Assembly: GCA_007449985.2 (NCBI GenBank)
Contig: VIIQ02000063.1
Coordinates: forward strand, 1-64,000
Length of the DNA: 64,000 nt
Source: Desmodesmus armatus
Lineage: Eukaryota > Chlorophyta > Chlorophyceae > Sphaeropleales > Scenedesmaceae
Direction of reading: 5' to 3'
Shown: positions 1 to 10,600 of the stretch, in pieces
Position numbering within the stretch: the stretch's first letter is position 1
Layout: every line of letters starts with the position of its first letter
Program-made: the position numbers and the translations under genes
The notes under the pieces: generated by a model
Told to the model about the DNA's origin: nothing
The model's database searches: none
The model's input: only the letters and a program-made list of their open reading frames with translations

Positions 1-2
1 CG

Positions 3-960
3 TTTTGTGGCATCTGCGCAGGGCTGGAGATGGTGCTCAGGAGTGGCATCACAGTCAAACAGTACCTGTACAGCGACATCAACCCCATGGCACAGCGGGC
101 GGCGTTACACAGGATCAGGTGCTGCAAAGCTGTATCCCAAGCAGCTACCGGAGGATGCTTTGGCTGGCATGTTTCAGCATTCTTCCCATGGATGTGAGGC
201 ACATCACCACACACAGCCGCTCAGCAAGGCTGTCAGCGAGGCACCAGTCAAGCAATGGCTGGTAGTAGGGAGGCTGGCCCTGTCAAGACTTCTCTGCAGC
301 AGGCAAGTCACAGGGCTTCGGGGTGATCGGGCTCAACTGCTGTTTGACCTGGTCAGGGTAGTGGAGCGTTGCAACAGCTACTCCCACACCAGCCCCCAGC
401 CTACCTGGTGGAGAATGTGCTCTTGCAGCAGCACAGGCTGAGCACATCAGTCAGCATGACTTCAATAAAATCAAGGCGTGCCTAGTTACCTGTGGTGCTG
501 GACGCAGCACAGTTTGGCAGCCTTGCACATCGGCGCCGCAACTTCTGGTCCAACCTGGTTGGGCCCAGTCAACTGCGAGCAGCTTTGGCATTTGTCAAGA
601 GGCCACCCGCACGCAGCGTACAGCTTGCCTTGGGACCTGGCAGGACCGCGCAACCTGTCAACCGCCAGACGCTGCTCCTCTCTACCCCTGCAACGCACCA
701 GGGCAGCCTCGCGCAGCCTGGCCTACCTTGGTCAGCAGCGCACGCTCCTACGCCTTCAGGCCTGGCCAGCCTGGCAGTGTTTTGGACACAACGGTGCCTG
801 CTGTAGTCAAGTGGGGCGGCCAACAGCAGAGGAGAGAGAGGTAGCTCTGGGCTATCTTCCAGGCAGCACAGCAGCAGCAGGCCTCACACAAGCGGCGGTG
901 TGCGTTGCTCGTGAAAGCATGGATGCCAACACTTTGCAGGTGCTCATGGCCATCGCCAAG
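3..960 (+). pseudogene. Cytosine-5 DNA methyltransferase domain of the retroelement, frame-broken
   Basis: The catalytic motifs of a C5 DNA methyltransferase appear in the right order but in different frames. Frame 3 from base 3 reads GICAGLEMVLRSG and then YLYSDINPMA, matching motifs I-II (SAM binding). At 278-286 the PCQ catalytic motif IV reads PCQDFSAAGKSQGF. At 411-419 motif VI reads ENV, preceded by PAYLV. At about 498-560 the motif VIII-like block reads AHRRRNFWSNL. At about 745-895 there is a conserved C-terminal block with FRPGQPGSV, REREVALGY and PGSTAAAGLT. The last block shares an open frame (478-1614) with the integrase zinc finger, so the methyltransferase was fused in the polyprotein upstream of integrase. 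At least three frame changes and a stop near 210 mean it cannot be translated as it stands. Domain identity is secure from the motif series; activity is not expected. Confidence 0.72.
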
Positions 961-2330
961 GCTTGGTTCCTGCGGGGCCTGCCTACCTCTACTGACTTGG
1001 CGACACGTGCATTCAGCGCACACGAAGGGGAACTGGCGCAGGAGTGGCCTGGCAGAGAGGCAACTGCAACCCCACATGGCTATCAGCAGCAGCTAGCCAT
1101 GACAGCTGGCTACCAGGAGAACACTACGGCTACGAGCCAAGGTGACATCTGGGCCGACGATAAGACCCTGGAGTACATCAGAACAGGGCAACTCCCACAA
1201 GACCTGGCAGCCAGCCAGGCAGCACGTATCAAGCGACGTGCACGCTCATACTACTTCAAGGACCAGCAGCTGATCAGGAGGATGCCAGATGGCACCGACA
1301 GGCTGGTACCTTCCACCACAGCGCGTGCTGGTCTCATACGGCAGCAACACGAGATGTGTGGGCACTTTGGCAGGCGGCGCACCTCAGCCATGCTACTCAG
1401 TAAGCACTGGTGGTATGGGTTACTGGCGGACGTTGCAACAGTGCTGTCACGCTGCGAGCACTGCAGCAGGGTGCATGCCAGCTTCACCGCCAAGCCGGAG
1501 GAGCTGCGCCCCATTCCAATCAGCAGCATGGGTTTCAGGTGCGCGCCACGTGGACACAGCTGGGCCACTACCCAAGGTGTGCAAAGGGCAACAGCAAGTG
1601 CTGGTGTGTGTTGAGCATTCAAAACTGCAAGTGGTGCCGATGAACGACAAGGCGAGACCACTGCATACCACTTCTTGCACGGTGTATTGGCACACTTTGC
1701 AGCACCAGGGCAGGTGGTGACAGACTCAGGGACAGAGTTTGAGGGCGAGTTTGCCAAGCTCCTGGAGGATGCGCTCATCGATCATGCCATCATCAGTGCA
1801 GACCACCCTCAGGCCAATGGTCAGGCAGAGAAGGCTGTGCACATCGTCAAGCGGGCGCTTACCAAAATGGCAGTGGCAAGGCACAGTGTCAAGCAGTGGG
1901 ATGAGGACTTGGCATGGCTGGCACTGGGCTACCGCTGCTCTCCACAGGCCACACAGGCCACAGCCCGTACGAACTCATGTATGCACGTCCACCGGTCATT
2001 CCACCTGCAGTGAAGGAGCTTGTCAGCACACCCCTGGACATCAGTGCTGAGGCGGCTGTCAAGGACCTACTGCAGCGTAAGGAGCGGCTAAAGCAGCAGG
2101 TGCCCATTGCGCTGGAGAACCTGGCGATTGCACAGCACAGGGATCAGCGCCGTTACCTGCAGCTGCGTGCGCCTGACTACAAGCCACGCGTTCACAGGTT
2201 TATGGTGGGTGACTACGTCTACACTCAGCAGCTTAACCGGGCAAGCAAGCTACAGCCCAGGCCAAACCCCTCATTCTGCGAGTTCTGGAGGTGCGGGACT
2301 CTGGGGTACTGCACCTGCAGGGGCGCTGTG
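961..2330 (+). pseudogene. Retroelement integrase (H2C2 zinc finger, DDE core, C-terminal region), frame-broken
   Basis: The zinc finger has His codons at 1348 and 1363 and Cys codons at 1453 and 1462, the H2C2 pattern that precedes gypsy integrase cores. The core continues in another frame: the first acidic residue is in HVDTAGPLP (Asp codon 1553), the second in VVTDSGTEF (Asp codon 1723), and the Glu in HPQANGQAEKAV (codon 1828), 35 codons after the second Asp. A third frame carries GHSPYELMYARPP and a C-terminal region with FMVGDYVYTQQL. Two frame changes, near 1545 and near 1950, break the protein. The function would have been insertion of the element's cDNA. All three catalytic acidic residues survive, so the damage is by frame shifts rather than by loss of the site. 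Confidence 0.82.
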
Positions 2331-3390
2331 GCCGGACCATTGAGGTGCACATGTCTCACTGTGCACCCTGCCACTTGCCTGATATCGACGGCGGCATCGA
2401 CCCACTGCTGGTGGACAACACAGATGATGTGGTCTGTGAGGTATGCAGCACCAGCGACAACGGGGCCGAGCTCATGCTGTGTGACGTGTGCAACAGCGGA
2501 TACCATACCTACTGCTTGCAACCACCACTCAGCAGTGTGCCTGACGGTGTGTGGCTGTGCCCGAGTGTGTGGACGCTGGCTACACAGAACAGGATGCTGC
2601 TGGCAGGGAGCAGCAGCGGCAGCAGCTACAGGAGCGGGAGGCCAGGCCAAACATATTCCCCGGCGCGCAAATGAAGCGCAGGGACGAAGCAGCACATGCG
2701 CTGCATGGCCGACTGGTGCTGAAGGCGTTCACGGATCCAGCCACCGGGAAGGCAGGAAGTACTGGGGCAGGATCTACTTCAAGGATGCTGAGTCACGCCC
2801 ATACTACTTCCGAGTGGTGTACGAAGATGGGGACTCTCACCACGCCACCATGGCAGGCATCAAGCGCTACCTGCAGCCGGATGCAGTGCTGCCACTGGGC
2901 CAGCATTCCTACACCAGAGTCACTGGCAGCAGCAGTGGCGTACGCACGACAGCTGGTCAGCAGGGTTGCTGGCGGTTCAGTAGCTGTTCCTTCCACAAGG
3001 GTCTCACCGGCAGATGTGCAGTTGCTGCAGCTTACAGTGCAGATGTCCCTGGTTCAAGCCCTGGTGGACCCACTAACACTCAACACCCAGTGGCAGCAGG
3101 TTTTTGCTGGGCGACCGTTCACTGTGGGCTGCGGGCCTGTACAGCACGGCGCTACAGCCATCATCATTACACCTACAGCACCCTTTGTGCTTCATGCAGT
3201 TTTCACAGCACTGCAAATGAGGCCATTGGTGGTGCTCTGTTACGTGCCTTCACTGGCGTTTCCAGCTGACATCCACCCTCTGTTCAGTGCACTCAAGCAG
3301 CAACGGCGAGCAGCAGCATTCAGGGGCAAGAATGGCTGCTGGCTGGTGCTCAGTAGGCAAGGCATAGACATCGACAACTGGCTGCATTGA
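2331..3390 (+). pseudogene. PHD finger plus Tudor-like segment at the end of the retroelement polyprotein
   Basis: A PHD zinc finger is visible. Cys codons at 2434 and 2443 (VCEVC) are followed by LMLCDVCNSGYHTYC and then the PDGVWLCP block. The last Cys comes after a frame change near 2560, where the next frame reads PECVDAGY. That frame continues with a charged Gln/Glu/Arg segment, and a third frame gives KYWGRIYFKDAESRP and YYFRVVYEDGD, a Tudor/chromo-like reader segment. From about 2880 the frame open from 2551 runs to a stop at 3388-3390, with a hydrophobic core (IIITPTAPFVLHAVF, LVVLCYVPSLAF) whose layout faintly recalls a degenerate methyltransferase-like fold; that last point is speculation. 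PHD and Tudor domains read histone marks, so the segment probably steered integration or silencing. Confidence 0.62.
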
Positions 3391-3586
3391 GCACTGGATG
3401 CTCGGTTCATTATCTCGGTCCGGTTTCGCTAAGACGGCGCAGTAGTAGCTTAGCACCAAGGGGCTTCAAGGAAGGGGGGGCATGATAGTGCATACTGCAG
3501 GCTGACTAAGCAGGTGATTAGCTGACACGCTCAACCTTCTGTCCTGCACTGCTAACCTCTCCACTGTGCAGGGCGTGTTCTCATTT

Positions 3587-4801
3587 ATGCCCGACACAGC
3601 ACCTGGTGCCAGCAGTGTAATAGAGGAGCAGCTGGACTACGGGGAGGACTCCTGGGAGGAGTTGCAGGAGCAGCCAGTCAGTGAGGAAGTGGCACTGCTA
3701 GGATCTGGAGAGGAGGAGTTGCCTCAGCAGCCAGACAGTGAGGGTGCAGAGCAGCCGGACTTTGGGGGCGAGGGCTTGCCTGAGGAGCCCATGCAGCAGG
3801 ACATAGCAGCTCACATGGACCTGCCTGCAGCAGTAGCGGAGGACCCAGCCGGCCAACTGGTCACGAGGGTACGCGCAATCTACCATGGGCTTCGGCGGGA
3901 CAGGGATGAGCTGAGGGGTATTGACAGGAGCTTGTGGCAGCTTACACTAGAGCAGCAGCGATGGGTGGAGCGCGAAGCAGCAATGGACGTGCTTGGCATC
4001 ACCCGTGTTGCATGTCACCTTGGCGGCTATGCCAACGGGATGTCAGAGGACCTCACAGTTGCGGCAAGGCGGGCAAAGGAGGCAGACCAGCACATGCTGC
4101 AGAATGCAGATACAGACTTGGAGGCAGAAGCAGCACGGGCAGCTGCAGCAAGGGAGGCTGCAGCAAGGGAGGCTGCAGCAAGGGAGGCTGCAGCAGCTGA
4201 AGCACTTGCAAAGGAGGCAGCAGCGAAGGCAAGGGCTGCAGAAGGGAACCGCGCAGTAGAGCCGGCAGCAAACCAGGAGGCACCTGCAGCAGTAGGCTTT
4301 GATTGGAGTCGCGTGAAACTACCCTTAGAGTTTGTGCCTCCGCAGCGCGGAAGCAGCAGCAGCGGCAAGGGTAATGATGGGGAGCATACGCAGGAGCGCA
4401 GCGGGAGCCGCGGCCGCAGCCCCAATGCCGACAACAGGGAGCGCAAGCCCAAACGCAGCAGGAGCCGCAGCAAGGGCCGCGGCAAGGACGACAACCAGGA
4501 CCGTGGTGGTCGCAGCAGCAGCAAGTACGACATGGACGGGCCTCCCAAACCCGCAGACGTACCTGAGTACGAGCTCCCTCCTTTGGGCTTTACCCGCAAC
4601 AACTGCAGGGTGGGCAAGGACGGTTATGGATTAGCAGGAGTTATGGATTACCAGGGCACGTGGTTCCCAGTGGCAGCACACGACCCAGCGCACAACCCGG
4701 AGAAGAACCCAAAACTTAACGACACATGCCCAATCTGCTTCCTGCGAACAGCATACAAGCAGGATCGCCTGGCATACCGTTCCAACACCCGGCGCAGGTA
4801 A
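3587..4801 (+). CDS. Intact Ala/Glu-rich and RS-rich accessory ORF of the retroelement
   Basis: This 404-residue ORF starts at the first ATG of a frame open from about 3566 and lies 196 bases after the polyprotein stop, on the same strand. A good 3' splice site (pyrimidine-rich, ending gtgcag at 3570) sits just upstream, so it may be expressed from a spliced RNA. The N-terminus is acidic (EEQLDYGEDSWEEL). The middle has a helical segment and repeated AAAREAAARE units coded by 12-base repeats at about 4142-4200. An Arg/Ser-rich stretch follows (RSGSRGRSPN, KRSRSRSKGRGK), and the C-terminus has a CPIC pair and ends RSNTRRR. No family is recognised. It could be a displaced gag-like nucleic-acid-binding protein or an accessory protein. 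Unlike the polyprotein it has no frame break. Confidence 0.55.
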   Translation: MPDTAPGASSVIEEQLDYGEDSWEELQEQPVSEEVALLGSGEEELPQQPDSEGAEQPDFGGEGLPEEPMQQDIAAHMDLPAAVAEDPAGQLVTRVRAIYHGLRRDRDELRGIDRSLWQLTLEQQRWVEREAAMDVLGITRVACHLGGYANGMSEDLTVAARRAKEADQHMLQNADTDLEAEAARAAAAREAAAREAAAREAAAAEALAKEAAAKARAAEGNRAVEPAANQEAPAAVGFDWSRVKLPLEFVPPQRGSSSSGKGNDGEHTQERSGSRGRSPNADNRERKPKRSRSRSKGRGKDDNQDRGGRSSSKYDMDGPPKPADVPEYELPPLGFTRNNCRVGKDGYGLAGVMDYQGTWFPVAAHDPAHNPEKNPKLNDTCPICFLRTAYKQDRLAYRSNTRRR

Positions 4802-5527
4802 TGATATGGCAGAGACAGCAGGTGCTGCCGCAGCAATTAGCAGCAGCAGCAGCAATTGCTGGGCCGTCTGGATTGGCCTTTGGTAGCGACAACAGCTTTT
4901 GGCAGCAGTGGTTTAAGGCCGTCTGGAGTGGCCTCTGCTGGAGCGATGGTTTGTGCCAGCTGGGGGTGCCCAGACTGGCAAGCAGCTTTGCAGGAGGTTG
5001 GGAGCAGCAGTTGATTTATTGGACATTGTGGATAGTAGCTTTGCCTTTCACATGCGAACGATGTGGGGGCATCTGTCCTGCTTGCATGTTGGTTGGGATT
5101 TAGCAGCAGTGAGCGCAAAGGGCCACTGTTTGTGCTTGTCAAGCTCAGTGAAATATGCTTCCTGAGTAGTTAAGTGAGTGCTGCATGACTCACTTGTGTG
5201 CAGCAGATCCAGCAGTGGCTGGGTTTGTTTGTCAATTATGTGTGTGTGTTTTATTGACTGTGCAATGCACAAACATCACATGCGTTGTAGTGTGTGTGCC
5301 CAGCGTCTGGATGTGCCTAGATGCCGTGGTGAGAAAAGACAAAAAACAAAAATGTCTGTTGACTTGTGTTGTGTGGTCACAGCAGCATTCTCTGCAAGCA
5401 ATGTGCAGTTTTCCCCGTGCGTTGCGCATCAGCTGTGTGCTATCAGCTGTTGCATGTTGCTTTTGGATTGGGTTGTTTGTAGCTGCTCAATGTGAGTACT
5501 GCTGCTGTGTAGTGTTACCCCAGCAGC
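4802..5527 (+). other. Non-coding 3' region of the retroelement
   Basis: No convincing ORF. The region is T/G-rich with dinucleotide-like TG stretches and lies between the accessory ORF and the purine tract, where a 3' untranslated region of an LTR element is expected. Confidence 0.4.
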
Positions 5528-5539
5528 AGTGGGGGGGAG
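5528..5539 (+). promoter_or_regulatory. Candidate polypurine tract
   Basis: The sequence AGTGGGGGGGAG stands directly before a TG dinucleotide that begins a repeated block. A purine run just upstream of a 3' LTR primes plus-strand synthesis in LTR retroelements. Position and composition fit; no second LTR is available in the window to confirm the boundary. Confidence 0.45.
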
Positions 5540-5588
5540 TGTACACCCCTAGCAGCAATCTGAGCAGGTCAGTGTTCTACTGCGTCAG
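5540..5588 (+). repeat. Putative LTR start, copy 1 of a 49-bp direct repeat
   Basis: A block starting TGTACACCCCTAGCAG and ending CTACTGCGTCAG follows the purine tract. The same 49 bases recur without a mismatch at 6197-6245, 657 bases downstream. Confidence 0.6.
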
Positions 5589-6196
5589 CTGACACGAGCA
5601 GCAGCTACACTGACCGATTCCTGCTGAGTGAGCAGTAATCCTCACAGGAAGGTTATGCTGTGTACAAGGCTATACAACACATGCCTTAGCAGAATCAGTG
5701 TGATAGTTGACTAATCATGTTGAGTCAACAAGGACTCTGGGTGATATCAGATCATGCCAGATACTGCTGCGTGGCAGTGCTATTATTGGTGGTTAAGTGC
5801 TTGGGAGTTGTATGCGATGAGTTTGGTGCTGCGATGCACAGGATCACTGGCGGGTTCAGGGTTTACCGCCTGCAGTGCCGATTCCTTTGTGCCGCTGTGG
5901 TGCTCTGTGCGTCGCACTCGGCTTTGACAGTGCTTGGTGTAAACTTCTGGCAGTGTTTCCCGAGTACTCGCTCATTTGAATCCCCAATTCAGAGCGCACA
6001 GGTGCAGCAACCAGCCCCAGCAGCGACCTGTGGTCGAACCGGGTGCCTGAACATCACTCATACATTCATACAGCGCATCAACACTTTGCAAAGGACTACA
6101 AGTGAGTATCTGCTACCCTCAGAGCAGCCAGCTGGCTGCGAAGCATCATTGCTGCAAGCTTTAGGCAGCAAACCACACACCCCTAGCAGCAATCTG

Positions 6197-6245
6197 TGTA
6201 CACCCCTAGCAGCAATCTGAGCAGGTCAGTGTTCTACTGCGTCAG
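6197..6245 (+). repeat. Copy 2 of the 49-bp putative LTR-start repeat
   Basis: Identical to 5540-5588. Immediately upstream, at about 6178-6195, lies a further partial copy of the CACCCCTAGCAGCAATCT core. The arrangement suggests a tandem LTR/LTR junction or a truncated second LTR; 5540-6196 would then be one LTR of about 657 bases. Confidence 0.55.
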
Positions 6246-6311
6246 GTCTACACCTGTAGCTGAGCTTCTGAAAGTCCAGCATCGATACTATGACAATATC
6301 CATGTGCTCAC

Positions 6312-6434
6312 CCTGATCATATTCTGACTTGGTAGGCCTTGCCTCATAAGCCGAATCCCTGTAGTATGTTTGGGCCTGCTGCTCCTCCTTGCGGTCCTGT
6401 GGCTCCCATTCACGAGCACGGGCAAGGCAGATCC
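6312..6434 (-). other. Possible single exon of an interrupted minus-strand gene
   Basis: On the minus strand a segment flanked by a good acceptor (gtgcag before 6434) and a good donor (gtgagc after 6312) reads ICLARAREWEPQDRK, then QTYYRDSAYEARPTKSEYDQ, a charged, non-repetitive composition typical of real protein. Another minus-strand stretch near 6600-6720 reads VSSLVLFVLLCG, ending at a gtaagc donor. No family is recognised. The exon lies about 70 bases from the repeated LTR block, so this may be a gene fragment cut by the retroelement. Confidence 0.3.
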
Positions 6435-7676
6435 CTGCACGGCCAGCAATAAAGTGACATGATGTATGCTGATGCTGGGGTTATTGCTGGCTACATGCTG
6501 TTGCCAGGCTGGCAGTTTGGTTGTGGAAGCGCAATGCAGCACATGTACAGCAGGTGGGTGCAGAGCGGTGGCTTGTTTCAGAAGTGGGCACATTGGTGCA
6601 GTGAGTGGGGGCGTGCTTGAAGGCTGTCATAAGGCGGGTACAGAAGATAGTTTGTGATTGCAACCATGGCTTGGTCAATGAGCTTACCGCAGAGCAGGAC
6701 AAACAGCACCAGTGAGGACACCTGTCGTGCCTGTCCTGTCATAGTGAAGCAGCGGATGGCTGTGTGCGAAGAAAGCGCCGACGACAGATGCAAGGGCTGA
6801 ACTGCACGGACAGTATTGTGGATGGCTGCGTGAGGCTCCTGCTGTCACTTGCCTGACCAGGTTGTTGGCTGCGTTTACTGGTGCAATGGGCTCATTGCCT
6901 CAGCGTACACGTTAGATACAGCAGAAGAACCACGTATGCGGGGTTGAGTGCCTTGCTCCAGATTTATCAGCTGTTTCACACTTGAAACCGTTGACTTCCG
7001 CCCCGACTGGCAGAAGTACGCATTGCTAACTTTCCAGCCAGGTTAAGTATGCGGTGCTATTTTTTTTGGTGCGTTGTTTGGACTGATCCTTCGCTGACAC
7101 TGTGTACTTCACGCTGCAGAGTTGCGGACAGACGGAAGGCGCAAAACAGACAACGTTTTTCCTATTGTGCATGATCTTGTATCCCTTCTTGCACGGTGTG
7201 GCACCTCCACACAAGCTGGACCTCCCCCAACACCCCCTAGGGGCCTGTGGCACCCCTTGTGCGGTCAGGCAGCAGGTCTGCTCTAGAGTGGCCGTCAGGT
7301 CACGATAGGAACCATGCTCAGTTGTTTGAATGGTTCTTGTCTACTAAGTGGTTTACAACCTAGCCAACCACGACAGGTCCCATTAACAGAGTCTGCATGG
7401 CCCTGAGGTCACCCACCGGTCCCGCTACCCAACAAGCTAGGGCACTTCCCCGACCGCCCGTGGTTTGCGTTGAGCCACTTGAGGTTATTGAACACGCAAG
7501 AGATCATTAGCTGTGCGCATGCATCATGATTGGCGTAGCTGAGGAAGCTGGGCTCGCAACAGCCAGGGGTACTGCACCAAACCCAACAGGACCTCTACCA
7601 TGATTGTGGCGTAGCTGAATTCAACACAGGTTTGTGCGTGCTTAATAGACACCAGGATATCGTTTGACGTCCTGGG
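6435..7676. other. Stretch without a supported gene
   Basis: Apart from the weak minus-strand segment near 6600-6720, I see no coding sequence, repeat or RNA gene here. The last ~350 bases would contain the promoter and 5' untranslated region of the subtilase-like gene that starts at 7677. Confidence 0.4.
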
Positions 7677-10600
7677 ATGTCCCGATGTGAAGGACAGCAG
7701 AAGGAGACGACGATGCCGACAATACAAATCTATGCTGAAGGCTCAGACTGGAGTGAGGCGGGCACGTCTCAAGCCCCAAGCCAAGCTCCGTATGACTGCT
7801 CCGTTGAGGTGCAGGTTGTCGTTCAGCAGCAGCCAGCAAAGGTGAGCTGCCCAAGCAGTCAAGCCAATTGTGTTTTGACAAAAGCAGCTGGAGTGCAGAA
7901 CCGTCTTTTGTGCCATGATTCTCAAAGCCATAGTGTCGTCACACAGCGGGCTATGCTTGGGTGCCTTGGCAAGCACCCAGTTGGGTGGGTCCCCCTGCTG
8001 CTGTTGTGCTGTGCTTGCAGTCAGAAGCAGCAGCACCCGAGGTCCCAGCACCACCTCAAAGGAAGAAAAGGAGCAAGCTCAGATGCTGTTGCATCACGCT
8101 GCTGGTGCTGGGCCTGCTCGCAACAGGCGTGCTGGTCCCCATAGCATTCACTGTGGGCTTCAGACAGGACATACCCCCAGAGTACCGGGTCCTGCAGCCC
8201 CCCAGGCAGTCCCACAGACTTGTATTTGCTTTCCAATCGTCATCACTCGCAGCCGCAGCCAGGGACGTCCTACCAGAGCAGTTAGCTAGTCAGGTGGACG
8301 CCTGGTCCGCCCTGCCATCCTCGGGCATCCATGTTGCAAGCTTTGCAACAGCAGATGCCATGCAGCAGGCCCTGGCACACTTGTCAGGCATCGGCAGCAC
8401 ACCTCCAGCACGCCACCTCCTGCAGGACAGCAGCAGGAGCGCATGGGCCCTAAAGCACGCAGTGACAGACTTCAGGCTGCTCACAGACAGGCAGGTGTCG
8501 CAGGTAGTAGACCCCAACCAGCTGTTTGATCTGGCAAAGGAGCAGTCCCGGATCCTGCTAGAGCAGCAGCAGAAGCATGGGAGCCCGGCATGGCTTGCTG
8601 GTGCTGATGCAGAGGATAAAAGCCAACGCCTCCGCCGTGCGGCAGCAGCAGTGGCTGCATCTGCAACAGAGACGCCACGCACAGCACATCAGCACCACCA
8701 GCAGCGGGAAGACCAACAAAGGCGGCACCTGGCTTCCGCAGGACAGCAACAGCTACATGCACTGCAGCATGCTGGCGGAACGCTTGCAGCAGGCATGACA
8801 GCAGAGTTGCTACCAGACTCGCTGCGCTACCCTATTGGTGCAACGTCAACAGCAGTACCAGCAGCACCAGCAGCGGAGGAATTTGGCAGCTTCACCCTGC
8901 AAGAGGCGTTGCACCCTCCTGCTGGCCATCACTCTGGCAGCGGCAGCTGGGCAGGTGGCCTCCTGCGGCGCAGCCTGCTGCAGGCTGCTTCTGTGGCGGT
9001 GCCAAAGCGCGCGCGGCCACAGCTGCAGGTGCAGCAGCGTCAGGCGCAGCAGCAGGTGCAGCGGGGCGGCAGCAAGGTCGCCTGGCACCTGGCAGACGCA
9101 GGGCTGGGCGTGCGAGGGGCTTGGAACATCACCTCAGGTGTGTGTTGGGGCACAACATGCATGCCACTGTGGAAAGTTGACTAGTAGCAGCAGCTGACGA
9201 TGGCTGGGGAGCTAACCGGGATGGCCATTTCTGCATGCGTCAGCAGCATGCCTACGTAATTTTTAATAAAAACACTGATTTTGTGCCTCTCTTGAATGTC
9301 ACCGTCAAGGGCGCAGTGGCTGCGACTGTGCTCAAGCATGGGCTTTATTGGCACCAAGGCCTGGCGCATGTGCTGCCATGCTGTTGAATGTGTGCCACTA
9401 CATGCAGGGCTTGACCGGGTCATTGTGGCTGTCATTGACACCGGCGTGGAGCTGGCCAGCAGTGGCGTGGGCGCCGCTGTGTGGGCGAATGCAGCAGAAG
9501 TGGCTGGGGATGGCGTAGACAATGATGGCAACGGTGCGTGCGCATGAAGTAGTTGGTTTGTGTCTTCATCATCCACACCTGGATGAGTGTTGCTTGGCTC
9601 GTGCTGGCACACATCCATGCGCAGTACACACGTCAGTAGCCTTGCTTGCAAACAATGCCCCAGCGCGGTGTATGTCCCAAAGCTGAGTTGGTCATGGGCA
9701 GTGTCTGCAGTGTGTCCGCAACAGCGCCCAACATGTGGTGTCACCTTCTCATGCCTTTTGCTGCTCCTGTGCAGGCTACGTTGACGACGCAATGGGCTGG
9801 GACTTTGGCGGCACCTGCGGTGACATGGCCTGCTCCTTCTGCGCCCCAGGGCCTGACCCCACTGACACAGTCGGCTGGGGTACCCATGCAGCAGCAGCTG
9901 TAGCAGCGCAGCCCGAGGTTGCCTCAGGCACCGCAGGCATTGCACCTGGGGTGCGCATCATGCCCCTGAAAGTAGCTGACTGCAAGGACGGCACACAGCT
10001 GTGGGATGTTGCAACGCAGCAGGGCGGCTTGGTGAAGGATTTGGACAGCAGTGCAGACAGCAGCAGCGGGGGTCCCCTGCGCGACACACCGGCACAGCAG
10101 CAGGGACTCGCTGGGCCGGTGCTGCTGGGCTCTGCAGCATTGCAGGCATTGGACTATGCCGTGCTGAATGGCGCACACGTCGTGCTGGCTGGGTGGACAG
10201 CGGGGGAGCTGCTGGGCGGCAGCGGCAGCAGCGCAGGGCAGTGCTTCATGGCAGCAGACACGGCTACACAGCAGGGAGTGGATGCTGCAGCAGCTGCAGG
10301 CGGGGCGGGGTGTTTAGAAGCTGTGCAGCACCAGCTGTTCCTGGATGCGCTGAAACCGCTGCAGGACGCGGGCGTGCTTGTGGTCACCATGCAGGACAGC
10401 AGCAGCAGGGCGGGGGTGTCCGCACAAGCGGTAGGTTCTTCAGTGAACTCTCACCTGCCCTGCAGCTTGTCCTGTGAGCTGGACAATGTGGTGTGTGTGT
10501 CGGCATCAGACACGTTGCTGCCACCGGCAGGCACAGCAGCAGGCCGGGCCAATGTGGTCTCCACCTCTGACTTCTTCAGCCCGCTGTTGAGTCAGCACAG

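Larger units (their letters stand above)
1..6245 (+). mobile_element. 3' part of a Ty3/gypsy-like LTR retroelement carrying a DNA methyltransferase
   Basis: Reading frames in series show a cytosine-5 DNA methyltransferase (about 3-960), an H2C2 zinc finger and DDE integrase core (about 1340-2100), an integrase C-terminal region (to about 2330), a PHD finger (about 2430-2570), a Tudor-like segment (about 2750-2880), an open tail ending at 3390, and then a separate intact ORF (3587-4801). A 700-base non-coding stretch, a purine-rich tract (5528-5539) and a TG-starting putative LTR (5540) follow. The upstream part (gag, protease, reverse transcriptase, RNase H, 5' LTR) would lie before base 1 and is not in the window. 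Several frame changes show that the polyprotein is dead or badly sequenced. The order integrase-then-extra-chromatin-domain fits Ty3/gypsy rather than copia, where integrase precedes reverse transcriptase. The right border is uncertain. Confidence 0.75.

Noticed and set aside
1..960. Reverse transcriptase or RNase H of the retroelement
   Set aside because: No YxDD or RNase H motif is readable in any frame; the region is explained by methyltransferase motifs. Those domains would lie before base 1.
5185..5592. Overlapping ORFs of 105-135 codons near the retroelement end
   Set aside because: Cys/Val/Leu-rich readings of T/G-rich non-coding DNA that cross the putative LTR border; no motif.
10431..10466. 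A 36-base candidate intron (GTAGGT to CTGCAG) in the subtilase core
   Set aside because: It is too short for an intron here, and the frame is open through it and leads into the expected DNVVCVSASD block.
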